64,000 nt of DNA from Lachnospiraceae bacterium (lineage in GTDB: Bacteria; Bacillota; Clostridia; Lachnospirales; Lachnospiraceae). Within the stretch, counting starts at the first letter, position 1; each line of letters begins with the position of its first letter. The notes below the pieces were generated by a model. The model was not told the DNA's origin. It saw only the letters and a program-made list of their open reading frames with translations, and did no database searches. Below are positions 41,666-50,240 of this stretch, one piece after another. The stretch lies in assembly GCA_024403515.1 (NCBI GenBank), contig JAKSRS010000006.1:1-64000 (forward strand), given 5' to 3'. A program made the translations under genes and the position numbers.

Positions 41666-43609
41666 ATGGAGTATCATGTTTCCAAAACAGGTAAAGACAC
41701 AAATAAAGGAAGTAAGGACAGCCCTTTTTTAACAATATCCAAGGCTGCCAAGGTTATGATAGCAGGTGACTGCGTCTACGTTCACGAAGGTGTCTACAGA
41801 GAATGGGTTAAGCCTGAAAATTCAGGCGCAAGTAATTCCAACAGAATTACTTACAAGGCATATGAAAACGATCATGTTGAACTTAAAGGTTCAGAGATTA
41901 TAAAGGGTTGGGAAAAGTACAAGGACAATACCTGGAAGGTTACAATAAGTAACGACTTTTTTGGCGATTACAATCCCTATGAAACAACAATCGAAGGAGA
42001 CTGGTTATTGCTTCCTCACAATCCCTGCGTTCATACAGGAGACGTTTTCCTAAACGGTCAATCCTTCTACGAAGCATTCTCGATTGAAGAAGTATGCGAA
42101 GGCAAGGTTAGAACTCAGGGGCAGACTAATCCCTGGACTTACCGTGAGGAGTATATCCCTAATCCTGAAAATACTGTATATAAGTGGTTTGCTGCGGTAG
42201 ATGAAGAAAACACAACCATCTATGCGTACTTTGGAGACTTTGATCCCAACGAAGAGACAGTAGAAATCAACGTTAGAGAATACGTATTCTTCCCCACAGT
42301 TTATGGAAGAAACTACATTACAGTCTCAGGCTTTGAAATGTCTCAGTGTGCATCCAAGTGGGCACCTCCGACATCATTCCAGACAGGTCTTTTAGGCACC
42401 TACTGGAGCAAAGGCTGGATTATTGAAAACAACCACATCCATGATGCCAAGTGCAGTGCCATCTGTCTTGGTAAGGAAGAAACTACAGGAGATAATGACT
42501 GTACAAAATTTGGAAATAAGCCCGGATACCAGACTCAGCTTGAAGCAGTATTTAAGGCAAGAGCACTTGGCTGGAACTTCGATACCGTAGGCTCTCACAT
42601 AGTAAGAAACAACATTATTCATGATTGTGGACAGAACGGTGTAGTAGGTCATCTTGGCTGTATCGGTTCAGAAATTTACGGAAATGAAATCTATAACATT
42701 GGTATGAAGCACGAATATTTCGGTTGGGAAATCGGTGGAATCAAGCTTCATGCTTCGCTTGATGTATTTATTCACAATAACTACATCCATGACTGCTTAC
42801 TTGGAACCTGGCTTGACTGGCAGGCTCAGGGCGTGCGTGTAAGCTCAAATATCTATAAAAACAACATCAGAGGTCTTATGGTTGAAGTATCACACGGACC
42901 CTACGTTGTAGATAACAATATCTTTGATGATGAGTTTACCTTTGAAAATGCTTCTCAGGGTGGTGCTTTTGTACACAACCTTGCTGGTGGATTTACTGTA
43001 AGATATACAGTACTCAACAGGTCAACACCTTATCACTACCCTCATTCGACAAGAGTTTTAGGTACCGCACTTGTATATGGCTGCGACGATCATGTTGCAA
43101 TGAACCTCTTCGCGGGCGGAAAAGAAGCCGAGAAGTACTCGGATAAGCATTCTTACGGAACTTCACATTACAACGGAGCAACTCTTTCAATGGAAGAATA
43201 TATCACCAAGGTTCGTGATATGGGTTATGGTGACGTTGAGCAGTACGAACAGGTAATGCAGCCTGTTTATGTATGGAACAATGTTTATTATAACGGTGCT
43301 GCTTCTTTTGAACGTGAGGAAAATGTACTTAGGGAAAAAGAACTTGCCTATAAGATTACAGATGACGGCAAAGATGTTTATATCGACATTGAACTTTCAA
43401 AAGATGCCTTAAAGGTTAAGGATGATATCATTTCAAGCAAGACTCTTGGCGAGACAAGAATATCTCAGGCCAGATTTGAAAATCCTGATGGAAGCGATAT
43501 GTATATCGATAAGGACTTTTTGGGTAATAAAAGAAATGATAAGACCTTAGTTGGACCTTTTGAAGACCTTAAGGAAGGCAATAACCGCATCCTCATTTGG
43601 TCAAGATAA
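41666..43609 (+). CDS. GH120 beta-xylosidase
   Basis: 647 residues, right-handed parallel beta-helix glycosidase. The opening MEYHVSKTGKDTNKGSKDSP and many central blocks (WAPPT, SKGWIIENNHIHDAKCSAI, IHDCGQNGVVGHLG) match what I recall of the GH120 beta-xylosidase of Thermoanaerobacterium saccharolyticum. Predicted catalytic residues by that comparison are D384 (TWLDWQAQG) and E407 (VEVSHGPYVV). It should release xylose from short xylo-oligosaccharides in the cytoplasm, as no signal peptide is present. GGAGAAGG lies before the ATG. It is co-transcribed with its likely regulator and an HD hydrolase. Confidence 0.93.
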   Translation: MEYHVSKTGKDTNKGSKDSPFLTISKAAKVMIAGDCVYVHEGVYREWVKPENSGASNSNRITYKAYENDHVELKGSEIIKGWEKYKDNTWKVTISNDFFGDYNPYETTIEGDWLLLPHNPCVHTGDVFLNGQSFYEAFSIEEVCEGKVRTQGQTNPWTYREEYIPNPENTVYKWFAAVDEENTTIYAYFGDFDPNEETVEINVREYVFFPTVYGRNYITVSGFEMSQCASKWAPPTSFQTGLLGTYWSKGWIIENNHIHDAKCSAICLGKEETTGDNDCTKFGNKPGYQTQLEAVFKARALGWNFDTVGSHIVRNNIIHDCGQNGVVGHLGCIGSEIYGNEIYNIGMKHEYFGWEIGGIKLHASLDVFIHNNYIHDCLLGTWLDWQAQGVRVSSNIYKNNIRGLMVEVSHGPYVVDNNIFDDEFTFENASQGGAFVHNLAGGFTVRYTVLNRSTPYHYPHSTRVLGTALVYGCDDHVAMNLFAGGKEAEKYSDKHSYGTSHYNGATLSMEEYITKVRDMGYGDVEQYEQVMQPVYVWNNVYYNGAASFEREENVLREKELAYKITDDGKDVYIDIELSKDALKVKDDIISSKTLGETRISQARFENPDGSDMYIDKDFLGNKRNDKTLVGPFEDLKEGNNRILIWSR

Positions 43610-43638
43610 TAAGTAACTTTTAGGAGAAGACTTTTAGC

Positions 43639-44265
43639 ATGGAAGAAAGACTAAAAGAACAGTTTGACAGTATCCTTGACGATGAAAGACTTAAAAAGCA
43701 GATTGACTTCATCGTAGAAATTGATAAGGAAAAGAACATTAACAGGCAGACCCATCTTTCGGGGCATGGAAGGGCTGAAAATGATGCAGAGCATGCCTGG
43801 CATATGGCCATTATGGCTTACCTTTTAAAAGAGTATTCAAACGAGCCCATTGATGTAGCTAAGGTTATGCTCATGTGTCTTATTCATGATGTTGTTGAAA
43901 TTGACGCTGGCGATACCTATGCTTATGACAAAGAAGGCCTTAAGACACAAAAAGAGCGAGAAGAAAAGGCCAAGGAACGTATATATTCACTGCTCCCTGA
44001 AGATCAGAAGAAAGTCTTAACAGATCTTTTTGATGAATTTGAAGCATATGAAACGGCTGAATCAAAGTTTGCGCATTCTCTTGATAATTTCCAGCCCCTT
44101 TTACTTAATAACAGTAACGAAGGAGGGGATTGGAAAGCCCACGGGGTAAACTCAGAAATCGTTTATACCCGCCAGTCCAAAACTGCTCTAGGCTCCGAGA
44201 AACTTTTCAAGGTAACGGATGCAATAATTCAGGACAACATTAAAAAGGGGAATTTACCCCTATAA
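43639..44265 (+). CDS. HD-domain phosphohydrolase (YfbR/HDDC2-like)
   Basis: 208 residues. HD-type metal ligands are visible: the first His in ENDAEHAWHMAI, the HD pair in MCLIHDVVEIDAGD, and a later Asp in FAHSLDNFQPL. Family members include 5'-deoxynucleotidases acting on deoxynucleoside monophosphates. The exact substrate here is unknown. It begins 29 bases after the GH120 stop with the ribosome site AGGAGAAG, so it belongs to that transcript, though its metabolic link to xylan is unclear. Confidence 0.85.
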   Translation: MEERLKEQFDSILDDERLKKQIDFIVEIDKEKNINRQTHLSGHGRAENDAEHAWHMAIMAYLLKEYSNEPIDVAKVMLMCLIHDVVEIDAGDTYAYDKEGLKTQKEREEKAKERIYSLLPEDQKKVLTDLFDEFEAYETAESKFAHSLDNFQPLLLNNSNEGGDWKAHGVNSEIVYTRQSKTALGSEKLFKVTDAIIQDNIKKGNLPL

Positions 44266-44281
44266 AAAATCCGGGCCTTGG

Positions 44282-44377
44282 CTACTGCAGCAAGTCTTCA
44301 ATGCTGCAACCAAGTGCTTTGGATAACTTACTCAAAGTTTCTCCCTGTGACTTATTGATGTCACGATATACCGTCAA
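44282..44377 (-). pseudogene. 3' remnant of an XRE-type helix-turn-helix regulator
   Basis: Reading the minus strand, the last ~25 codons give INKSQGETLSKLSKALGCSI followed by EDLLQ and a stop, matching the third to fifth helices of a Cro/cI-type repressor. The sequence upstream in this frame is the permease terminator and 3' end of the permease gene, with no N-terminal helix-turn-helix, promoter or ribosome site. It is best read as a gene remnant left by deletion. Confidence 0.6.
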
Positions 44378-44413
44378 GAAAAAAAGCCCACCGCTAATAA
44401 TAGCGATGGGCTT
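44377..44413 (-). terminator. Terminator of the purine permease gene
   Basis: On the minus strand AAGCCCATCGCTA pairs with TAGCGGTGGGCTT (44413-44401 with 44396-44384; one mismatch), followed by a run of T ending near 44377. Confidence 0.85.
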
Positions 44414-44433
44414 TAACTCAAGATGAATATTAC

Positions 44434-45792
44434 TTATAAGAAAATGTATTTTGCGATGAAGAGTACGGCAAGAACATACATGATAGGATGAATCTTCTTG
44501 GCCTTTCCGCATACGAGATTTACGATTACGTAAGAAACAACACCAATCGCGATACCTTCTGAAATGCTGTAAAGGATAGGCATGCAGATGAGTGCAAGGT
44601 ATGCAGGGATAGCTTCTGTAAGATCATTAAAGTCGATGTCAACAATAGCGGTAATCATCAAAAATCCTACGAAGATAAGTGCAGGAGCAGTTGCGAATCC
44701 GGGAATTGTTGTAAATACAGGAGCAAAGATAAGTGATATAAGGAAAAGAAGACCGGTAACTACAGATGCAAGACCTGTACGACCACCTTCTGAAACACCT
44801 GCTGAACTTTCAACGAAAGTTGTTGTAGTAGATGTACCTAAAACAGCACCGGCACAAGTAGCAATTGAATCGGCTAAAAGAGCCTGGCGAATCTTAGGAA
44901 GCTTACCGTTTTCATCAAGCATATCTGCCTTGTTGGCACATCCGATTAATGTTCCGAGAGTATCGAATACATCAACGAAGAGGAAGGCAAATACAATAAC
45001 TATAAAATCAAGAACCTTGACCGTAGAAAAATCTGCCTTGAAACATTTTCCTGCAGTGAGTGAAAGGCTTGACAGTGAGAAGCTGCTCCATGAAGGAATG
45101 AGTGAATAGAAACCTGCTTCAGGAGTAACAACATAAAGACCTGTAAGCTGGCAGATAATTCCAAGCACCCATGTGATAAGAATACCAAATAAGATGGCAC
45201 CCTTAACCTTCTTAGCGTATAAAACAGCGATAACAATAATACCGATTAATGCAAGAATAGCACTGATACCTGTTGTGTGGATTTCATCACGGAACTTAAC
45301 AACAGTAACAAGAGTTGATTCGGAATTAACTACAAGGTGAGCATTCTGAAGACCAATGAAGGCACAGAATAAACCGATACCAACAGAAACACCCTTCTTA
45401 AGCTGAAGGGGAATTGCATTGAAGATTGCTTCGCGAATGTTTGTAAGTGATAAAACAACGAAGATTAAACCTTCAACTAATACTGCGAGTAATGCTATCT
45501 GCCAGGAGTAACCCATTTCTCCACAAACAGTGTAAGCAAAGTATGCATTCAGTCCAAGACCGGGTGCAAGAGCAAACGGATAGTTTGCTAAAAGTGCCAT
45601 GGCAATGGTTCCGATGAAAGCTGCAAGAGCAGTTGCAATAAGGATAGCATTCTTGTCCATTCCTGAGTCGGAAAGGATTGAAGGATTGACCGCAAGAATG
45701 TAGGCCATTGTCATGAAGGTTGTAAGACCGGCGATAACCTCGGTTCTTACATCAGTTTTGTTCTCTTTCAAGTGAAAAAGTTTCTCTACCAT
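44434..45792 (-). CDS. NCS2-family purine permease (AzgA/PbuG type)
   Basis: 452 residues, 12-14 membrane helices. It has the AzgA-group features: an N-terminal TEVIAGLTTFMTMAYILAVNP, ALAPGLGLNAYFAYTVCG, SVGIGLFCAFIGLQNA, and the QxxGN-equivalent region near GTSTTTTFVESSAGVSEGGRTGL. It imports guanine, hypoxanthine or adenine with protons. No purine riboswitch is seen in the 180-base leader. The start follows TAGGAGGG. Monocistronic. Confidence 0.92.
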   Translation of the reverse strand: MVEKLFHLKENKTDVRTEVIAGLTTFMTMAYILAVNPSILSDSGMDKNAILIATALAAFIGTIAMALLANYPFALAPGLGLNAYFAYTVCGEMGYSWQIALLAVLVEGLIFVVLSLTNIREAIFNAIPLQLKKGVSVGIGLFCAFIGLQNAHLVVNSESTLVTVVKFRDEIHTTGISAILALIGIIVIAVLYAKKVKGAILFGILITWVLGIICQLTGLYVVTPEAGFYSLIPSWSSFSLSSLSLTAGKCFKADFSTVKVLDFIVIVFAFLFVDVFDTLGTLIGCANKADMLDENGKLPKIRQALLADSIATCAGAVLGTSTTTTFVESSAGVSEGGRTGLASVVTGLLFLISLIFAPVFTTIPGFATAPALIFVGFLMITAIVDIDFNDLTEAIPAYLALICMPILYSISEGIAIGVVSYVIVNLVCGKAKKIHPIMYVLAVLFIAKYIFL

Positions 45793-45972
45793 TTTTCCCT
45801 CCTAAATAATATATAGTTTTTAGCATGTTTATTATACTCCCATATAAATGGAAAAAGAAAGTGTATTGGCTGAAAATAACAAAATATTGTTGACATTTTA
45901 TTCATCTATGGAAAAAACGCACAATATCTGCTATCTTTATATGGAAGTATTTAACTACGGGAAGGTATAGTT

Positions 45973-46587
45973 ATGAGCGACAAGAAAATTATTTCATTAA
46001 CATTTGATGACGGACCTACAATCGGGATAACAGATCAGGTACTCGATGTGCTTGAAAAGTACAATGCAAGAGCCAGTTTCTTTTTAATCGGACAGCAGAT
46101 AAAGCCTGAAACAGAATATCTTATTAAAAGAGCTCTTTCTCTTGGCTGTACAATTGAAAACCACACAAAGACTCATCCTTCAATGCCTAAGCTTTCTGAT
46201 GAAGAGATTCTTATGGAGGTTAAATATACAACCGATAAGATAGAAGAAGTAACAGGAGAAAAGCCTAAGTTTTTCAGACCGCCTTATATTGATGTTGATG
46301 ACAGAATGTTTGATTTAATAGATTTAACCTTTATTTGTGGTCGCGGATGTGATGACTGGGTAATGGAAGTTTCGGCAGAAGAAAGAACAAGAAAAATTCT
46401 TGATGCAGCTGAAGATGGTGCAATTATTCTTGTCCATGATATGGAAGGAAACGTAAATACTATTGAAGCAATAAAGACCGTTATTCCTACTCTCATGGCA
46501 GAAGGCTACGAATTTGTAAACGTTCGTGAAATCTTTGAAGCCAGGGATAAGGCTATCGACCACAAAGTTATGTATTCAGAGTTTTAA
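45973..46587 (+). CDS. Polysaccharide deacetylase family protein without signal peptide
   Basis: 204 residues, CE4/NodB fold: LTFDDGPTIGITDQVLDVL (base and metal Asp), IENHTKTHPSM (metal His pair), FFRPPYIDVD, and IILVHDMEGN. Lacking any export signal or anchor, it would act in the cytoplasm, unlike the lipoprotein deacetylase at 20994. The substrate may be an intracellular sugar such as an acetylated oligosaccharide; this is a guess. The ribosome site AAGG lies 8 bases upstream. A terminator follows. Confidence 0.88.
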   Translation: MSDKKIISLTFDDGPTIGITDQVLDVLEKYNARASFFLIGQQIKPETEYLIKRALSLGCTIENHTKTHPSMPKLSDEEILMEVKYTTDKIEEVTGEKPKFFRPPYIDVDDRMFDLIDLTFICGRGCDDWVMEVSAEERTRKILDAAEDGAIILVHDMEGNVNTIEAIKTVIPTLMAEGYEFVNVREIFEARDKAIDHKVMYSEF

Positions 46588-46609
46588 TCAAATATATGAA
46601 GAACTTCTA

Positions 46610-46640
46610 CCCGAAATGTTTTGACATTTCGGGTATTTAT
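46610..46640 (+). terminator. Terminator whose stem holds the next promoter's -35
   Basis: CCCGAAATG (46610-46618) / CATTTCGGG (46625-46633), then TATTTATTTG. The -35 hexamer TTGACA of the helicase promoter (46621-46626) lies in the loop and 3' arm. Confidence 0.75.
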
Positions 46641-46650
46641 TTGCTATAAT
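46621..46650 (+). promoter_or_regulatory. Promoter of the DEAD-box helicase gene
   Basis: Perfect TTGACA (46621-46626), 18-base spacer, perfect TATAAT (46645-46650), about 45 bases before the start codon. It overlaps the preceding terminator. Confidence 0.85.
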
Positions 46651-46695
46651 GCGTGACATTGTGATTTATTAACCGCGTAAGATATGGAGATTTTA

Positions 46696-48390
46696 ATGGC
46701 AGGAGAAGCTTTTTCAGAATATACATTTGATGAACTTGAATTAGGAAAGAATTTAAAAAGAGGAATAAAGAAAAACGGGTTTGAGTTAATGACACCCATT
46801 CAGGCTGAGGCAATTCCCGTTCTTTTGACAGGAAGAGATGTCATCGGACAGGCTCAGACAGGTACAGGAAAGACAGCGGCATTCGGTATTCCGATTCTTG
46901 AAATGATTGATCCTTCACTTAAGAAGCTTCAGGCCATTGTACTTTGTCCGACAAGAGAACTTGCGGTTCAGGTTACCGGTGAAATAAGAAACTTTGCATC
47001 TGCAATGCAGAATGTCAGAATTCTTTCAGTTTATGGCGGTCAGGATATAAGAGTTCAGATTCAAAACCTTAGAGGTACACAGATTATTGTAGGAACTCCG
47101 GGACGAGTGATGGACCATATGCGTCGTCATACCATAAAGATGGACAACGTAAAAATATGTGTTCTCGATGAAGCTGACGAAATGCTTAAGATGGGCTTTA
47201 GAGAGGATATGGAAGTGATTCTTGGTGCAATTGAGCACCCTCACCAGACCTGTCTTTTCTCGGCAACAATGCCTCAGGAAATTTTGGATATAAAGGATCG
47301 TTTTCAGGTTGACCCGCAGTATATTAAGGTTACACCCAAGGAACTTACCATAGACAGAATTGAGCAGTACTATTATGCCGTTAAAAGGGAGTTTAAAACT
47401 CAGGCTATTTTAAGACTCATGGCATATCATCAGTACAAAAAGTCAATAATCTTTTGTAATACCAAGGCTATGGCCGATATGCTTGCAACAGAACTTAAGC
47501 AGGAAGGCTATCAGGCTGAGGCTCTTCATGGAGATTTATCTCAAAAGCAGCGTGATTTTGTAATGAATAACTTCAGAACCGGAGTAGTCAATATCCTTAC
47601 AGCCACAGATATTGCGGCAAGAGGTATCGATGTCGATGATGTTGAAGCAGTATTTAACTACGACATTCCTACAGAGACTGAATACTATGTTCATCGTATA
47701 GGAAGAACCGGACGAGCTGGAAGAAGGGGTGTTTCACATACTCTTTGTAAGAGCCGTGAGTTTAACAGAATTCACGAAATCGAAAGAATCTGCAATTCAA
47801 AGATGTCAGAAGGAAAGATTCCTTCTTCTAAAAATATCAACGAAAGCCGTGTAAGCAGTGTCCTTGAATCGGTTGTTAAGGAAATGGATTCAGAGTTTTC
47901 CAAAGACTGCAGAAAGAAAGTGGAAGACTACTGTGCAGAACATCAAATTGATGTTTTGGACTTTGCCGGAGCCCTTCTTAAGATGGAAATCGGCGATCTT
48001 GTGGAAGAAATAGAAATCGAACTTCCAAGTAGAGACTCTAAGCGCCGCTTTGGTAGCCGCGATGGTAAAGGCGGTCGCCGTGATGGCAGAGATGGTCGCC
48101 GTGATGGCAAGGATGGTCGCCGTGATAGTAGAGACGGACGTCGCGATGGCAGTAGAAGTGCTAAAGAAGGAAGCCGTCGTGAAGGAAAAGAAGGTCGTGA
48201 AGGCGCTAAGAAGCGCTCAGACTTTTCTAAGCGTGAAGGCCGTCGAAATAGTGAAGGCATTCATGAAAGCGATAAAAAGCGAGGAGATTTAAAGGATAAG
48301 CCCTTGAAACTTAACGCAAAAGGTGAACCCAAGAAAACCAGAAAGGTTTCCTATAAAGAGTTTGCCAAAAGAAAGTCTATAAAACAGTAA
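46696..48390 (+). CDS. DEAD-box RNA helicase, DeaD/CshA type
   Basis: About 564 residues. Core motifs in order: Q-motif around GFELMTPIQAEAIP, Walker A AQTGTGKTAAFGIP, PTRELAVQV, GTPGRVMDH, DEAD box VLDEADEMLKMGF, SAT (FSATMPQ), then ATDIAARGIDV and HRIGRTGRAGRRG. The C-terminal ~110 residues form a highly basic tail with repeated RRDGR/RRDGK units (about 452-520), likely for RNA binding. It unwinds structured RNA for ribosome assembly or cold growth. Start at MAGEAF, with GGAG 7 bases upstream. Confidence 0.95.
   Translation: MAGEAFSEYTFDELELGKNLKRGIKKNGFELMTPIQAEAIPVLLTGRDVIGQAQTGTGKTAAFGIPILEMIDPSLKKLQAIVLCPTRELAVQVTGEIRNFASAMQNVRILSVYGGQDIRVQIQNLRGTQIIVGTPGRVMDHMRRHTIKMDNVKICVLDEADEMLKMGFREDMEVILGAIEHPHQTCLFSATMPQEILDIKDRFQVDPQYIKVTPKELTIDRIEQYYYAVKREFKTQAILRLMAYHQYKKSIIFCNTKAMADMLATELKQEGYQAEALHGDLSQKQRDFVMNNFRTGVVNILTATDIAARGIDVDDVEAVFNYDIPTETEYYVHRIGRTGRAGRRGVSHTLCKSREFNRIHEIERICNSKMSEGKIPSSKNINESRVSSVLESVVKEMDSEFSKDCRKKVEDYCAEHQIDVLDFAGALLKMEIGDLVEEIEIELPSRDSKRRFGSRDGKGGRRDGRDGRRDGKDGRRDSRDGRRDGSRSAKEGSRREGKEGREGAKKRSDFSKREGRRNSEGIHESDKKRGDLKDKPLKLNAKGEPKKTRKVSYKEFAKRKSIKQ
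48058..48190 (+). repeat. Repeats encoding the RRDG-rich helicase tail
   Basis: Near-identical 9-21-base units (GGTCGCCGTGATGGCA and variants) encode successive RRDGR, RRDGK, RRDSR and RRDGS motifs. Such in-frame repeats may change copy number between strains. Confidence 0.85.
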
Positions 48391-48424
48391 TACATGTAAT
48401 AACAAAAATATAAGTAATATGAAT

Positions 48425-48470
48425 GGCGCCACGAAGTGTAAAGCACGGATTGGCGCCTTATTTTATTTAA
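48425..48470 (+). terminator. Terminator of the helicase gene
   Basis: GGCGCCA (48425-48431) / TGGCGCC (48451-48457) followed by TTATTTTATTT. Confidence 0.7.
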
Positions 48471-48558
48471 ATAAAATAAATTCTATATAGTTTTTTGTCG
48501 ATTTATGGGATAGAATGGGTGTGATTTAGTCCGAGTGACTTAAAATGGAGGTTTTTAT

Positions 48559-49584
48559 ATGGTTTCTTTTGCCAGTGACTATATTGCAGGAGCACATCCT
48601 AGGATTCTTGAAAGATTGATGGAGACCAACATGGAACCACTTTCGGGATATGGCTCAGATAAGTACTGTGAAAGTGCTTCAGAAAAAATAAAGAAGGCGT
48701 GCAACTGCCCGGATGCAGATGTTTATTTTATTGCAGGCGGAACACAGACCAATCAGATTGTTATAAGTACTATGCTTGAGAATTTCCAGGGCGTTGTATC
48801 AGCTGTGACAGGACATGTAAGTGCTCACGAAGCAGGAGCAATTGAATATACAGGACATAAGGTCTTAACAGTTCCCGGATATGAAGGAAAAATGAAGGCT
48901 GAGGATTTGATGAAGCTTATTAAGACCTTCTATGGTGACGAAAACCATGAGCATATGGTTTTCCCGGGAATGACTTATATTTCATACCCTACAGAATATG
49001 GAACAATTTACAGTAAAAAGGAACTTGAAGACATCTATGCAGTTTGCCGTGAGTATGATATTCCTCTTTTTATAGACGGGGCCAGACTTGGCTATGCACT
49101 TGCAAGCAGTCAGTGTGATATTACACTTTCTGAACTTGCAGCATTATGCGATGTTTTCTATATTGGTGGAACCAAGGTTGGTGCATTATGTGGTGAAGCA
49201 GTAGTGTTTACACATGGTAACGCTCCTAAGCATTTCATCAATCAGATTAAGCAGCACGGCGCATTACTTGCTAAGGGAAGACTCTTAGGCATTCAGTTTG
49301 ACACCCTTTTTACAGATGATCTTTATATGAATATAAGTAAACATGCAATTGACATGGCCGAAAAGCTTATTGATATATTTAAAAATAAAGGCTACGAATT
49401 CTTCCTGGATTCTCCTACAAATCAGCAGTTTATCATCCTTGACAACGATAAGATGGAAGAACTTGGTAAGAAAGTAACCTTTGGCTTCTGGGAAGCATAC
49501 AGTGAAAGCAAGACAGTTGTAAGATTTGCAACATCCTGGTCTACGAGTGAGGAAGATTTGAAATACCTTGAGAGTATAATCTGA
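48559..49584 (+). CDS. Low-specificity L-threonine aldolase family enzyme
   Basis: A PLP enzyme expected to split threonine/allo-threonine into glycine and acetaldehyde. 341 residues of the beta-eliminating lyase fold: ASEKIKKACNCPDADVYFIAGGTQTNQ, HVSAHEAGAIEYTGHKV, LFIDGARLGYALAS (Asp/Arg at the PLP site) and the Schiff-base lysine in YIGGTKVGALCGE. GGAGG precedes the start by 9 bases. Monocistronic. Preference for threonine over related amino acids is not determinable here. Confidence 0.9.
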   Translation: MVSFASDYIAGAHPRILERLMETNMEPLSGYGSDKYCESASEKIKKACNCPDADVYFIAGGTQTNQIVISTMLENFQGVVSAVTGHVSAHEAGAIEYTGHKVLTVPGYEGKMKAEDLMKLIKTFYGDENHEHMVFPGMTYISYPTEYGTIYSKKELEDIYAVCREYDIPLFIDGARLGYALASSQCDITLSELAALCDVFYIGGTKVGALCGEAVVFTHGNAPKHFINQIKQHGALLAKGRLLGIQFDTLFTDDLYMNISKHAIDMAEKLIDIFKNKGYEFFLDSPTNQQFIILDNDKMEELGKKVTFGFWEAYSESKTVVRFATSWSTSEEDLKYLESII

Positions 49585-49672
49585 TTCATTACACTTTTTA
49601 ACATATTTCTTATATTATGTAGATATCCTGTGTGGTACACTTTTTCATAATGAGCAAAATGGAGTTTTTGAA

Positions 49673-50206
49673 GTGAAGAATAACGTTAAAAAATTAGTGT
49701 TGGCAGCTATGTTTATGGCCATAGGTCTTGTACTTCCCTTTGTTACCGGACAGATTCCTGCAGTTGGAAAAATGCTTTGTCCCATGCATCTGCCGATAAT
49801 GTTATGCGGCATTTTCTGTGGTTGGCAGTACGGTCTTGTGGTTGGATTTATAACACCCTTACTTAGAGGCTTCTTGTTTGGAATGCCGGCACTTATGCCT
49901 AATGGAGTAAGCATGGCTTTTGAACTTGCAACCTATGCAGTTGTAATCGCTTTGATGTACAAAGCGCTTCCCAAGAAAGTCTGGGGCATGTATGTTTCAT
50001 TAGTTACATCAATGATTGCAGGTCGAATTGTTTGGGGAATCGTAAGATTTATCATTGCCGGAGTAGCGGGCAATTCCTTTACAGTAAGCATGTTTATTGC
50101 AGGTGGTATCACAAATGCCATCCCGGGAATTATTATTCAGCTTATCTTAATTCCTACAATTGTCTGGGCACTAAGAAAGCAGTTAGCTGTTCTTAACGAA
50201 GCTTAA
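49673..50206 (+). CDS. ECF transporter substrate-binding (S) component
   Basis: 177 residues, six membrane helices, ECF S-component fold (LAAMFMAIGLVLPFV at the N-terminus, PMHLPIMLCGIFCGWQYGLVVGFITPLLRG). GTG start, 9 bases after GGAG. The S component gives specificity; the energising module is usually encoded elsewhere for the group II type. Substrate unknown. It sits 34 bases ahead of larC, so a role in supplying a pincer-cofactor precursor (for example a nicotinate compound) is possible but is only inference. Confidence 0.85.
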   Translation: MKNNVKKLVLAAMFMAIGLVLPFVTGQIPAVGKMLCPMHLPIMLCGIFCGWQYGLVVGFITPLLRGFLFGMPALMPNGVSMAFELATYAVVIALMYKALPKKVWGMYVSLVTSMIAGRIVWGIVRFIIAGVAGNSFTVSMFIAGGITNAIPGIIIQLILIPTIVWALRKQLAVLNEA

Positions 50207-50240
50207 ATGAATAACTTGAAGATTACATTCGGAGATTTAT

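Noticed and set aside
44582..45109. 175-residue frame opposite the purine permease
   Set aside because: The permease reading is strongly supported by its helices; this frame lacks any signal.
45793..45972. Purine riboswitch before the purine permease
   Set aside because: The conserved purine-aptamer loop sequences are absent.
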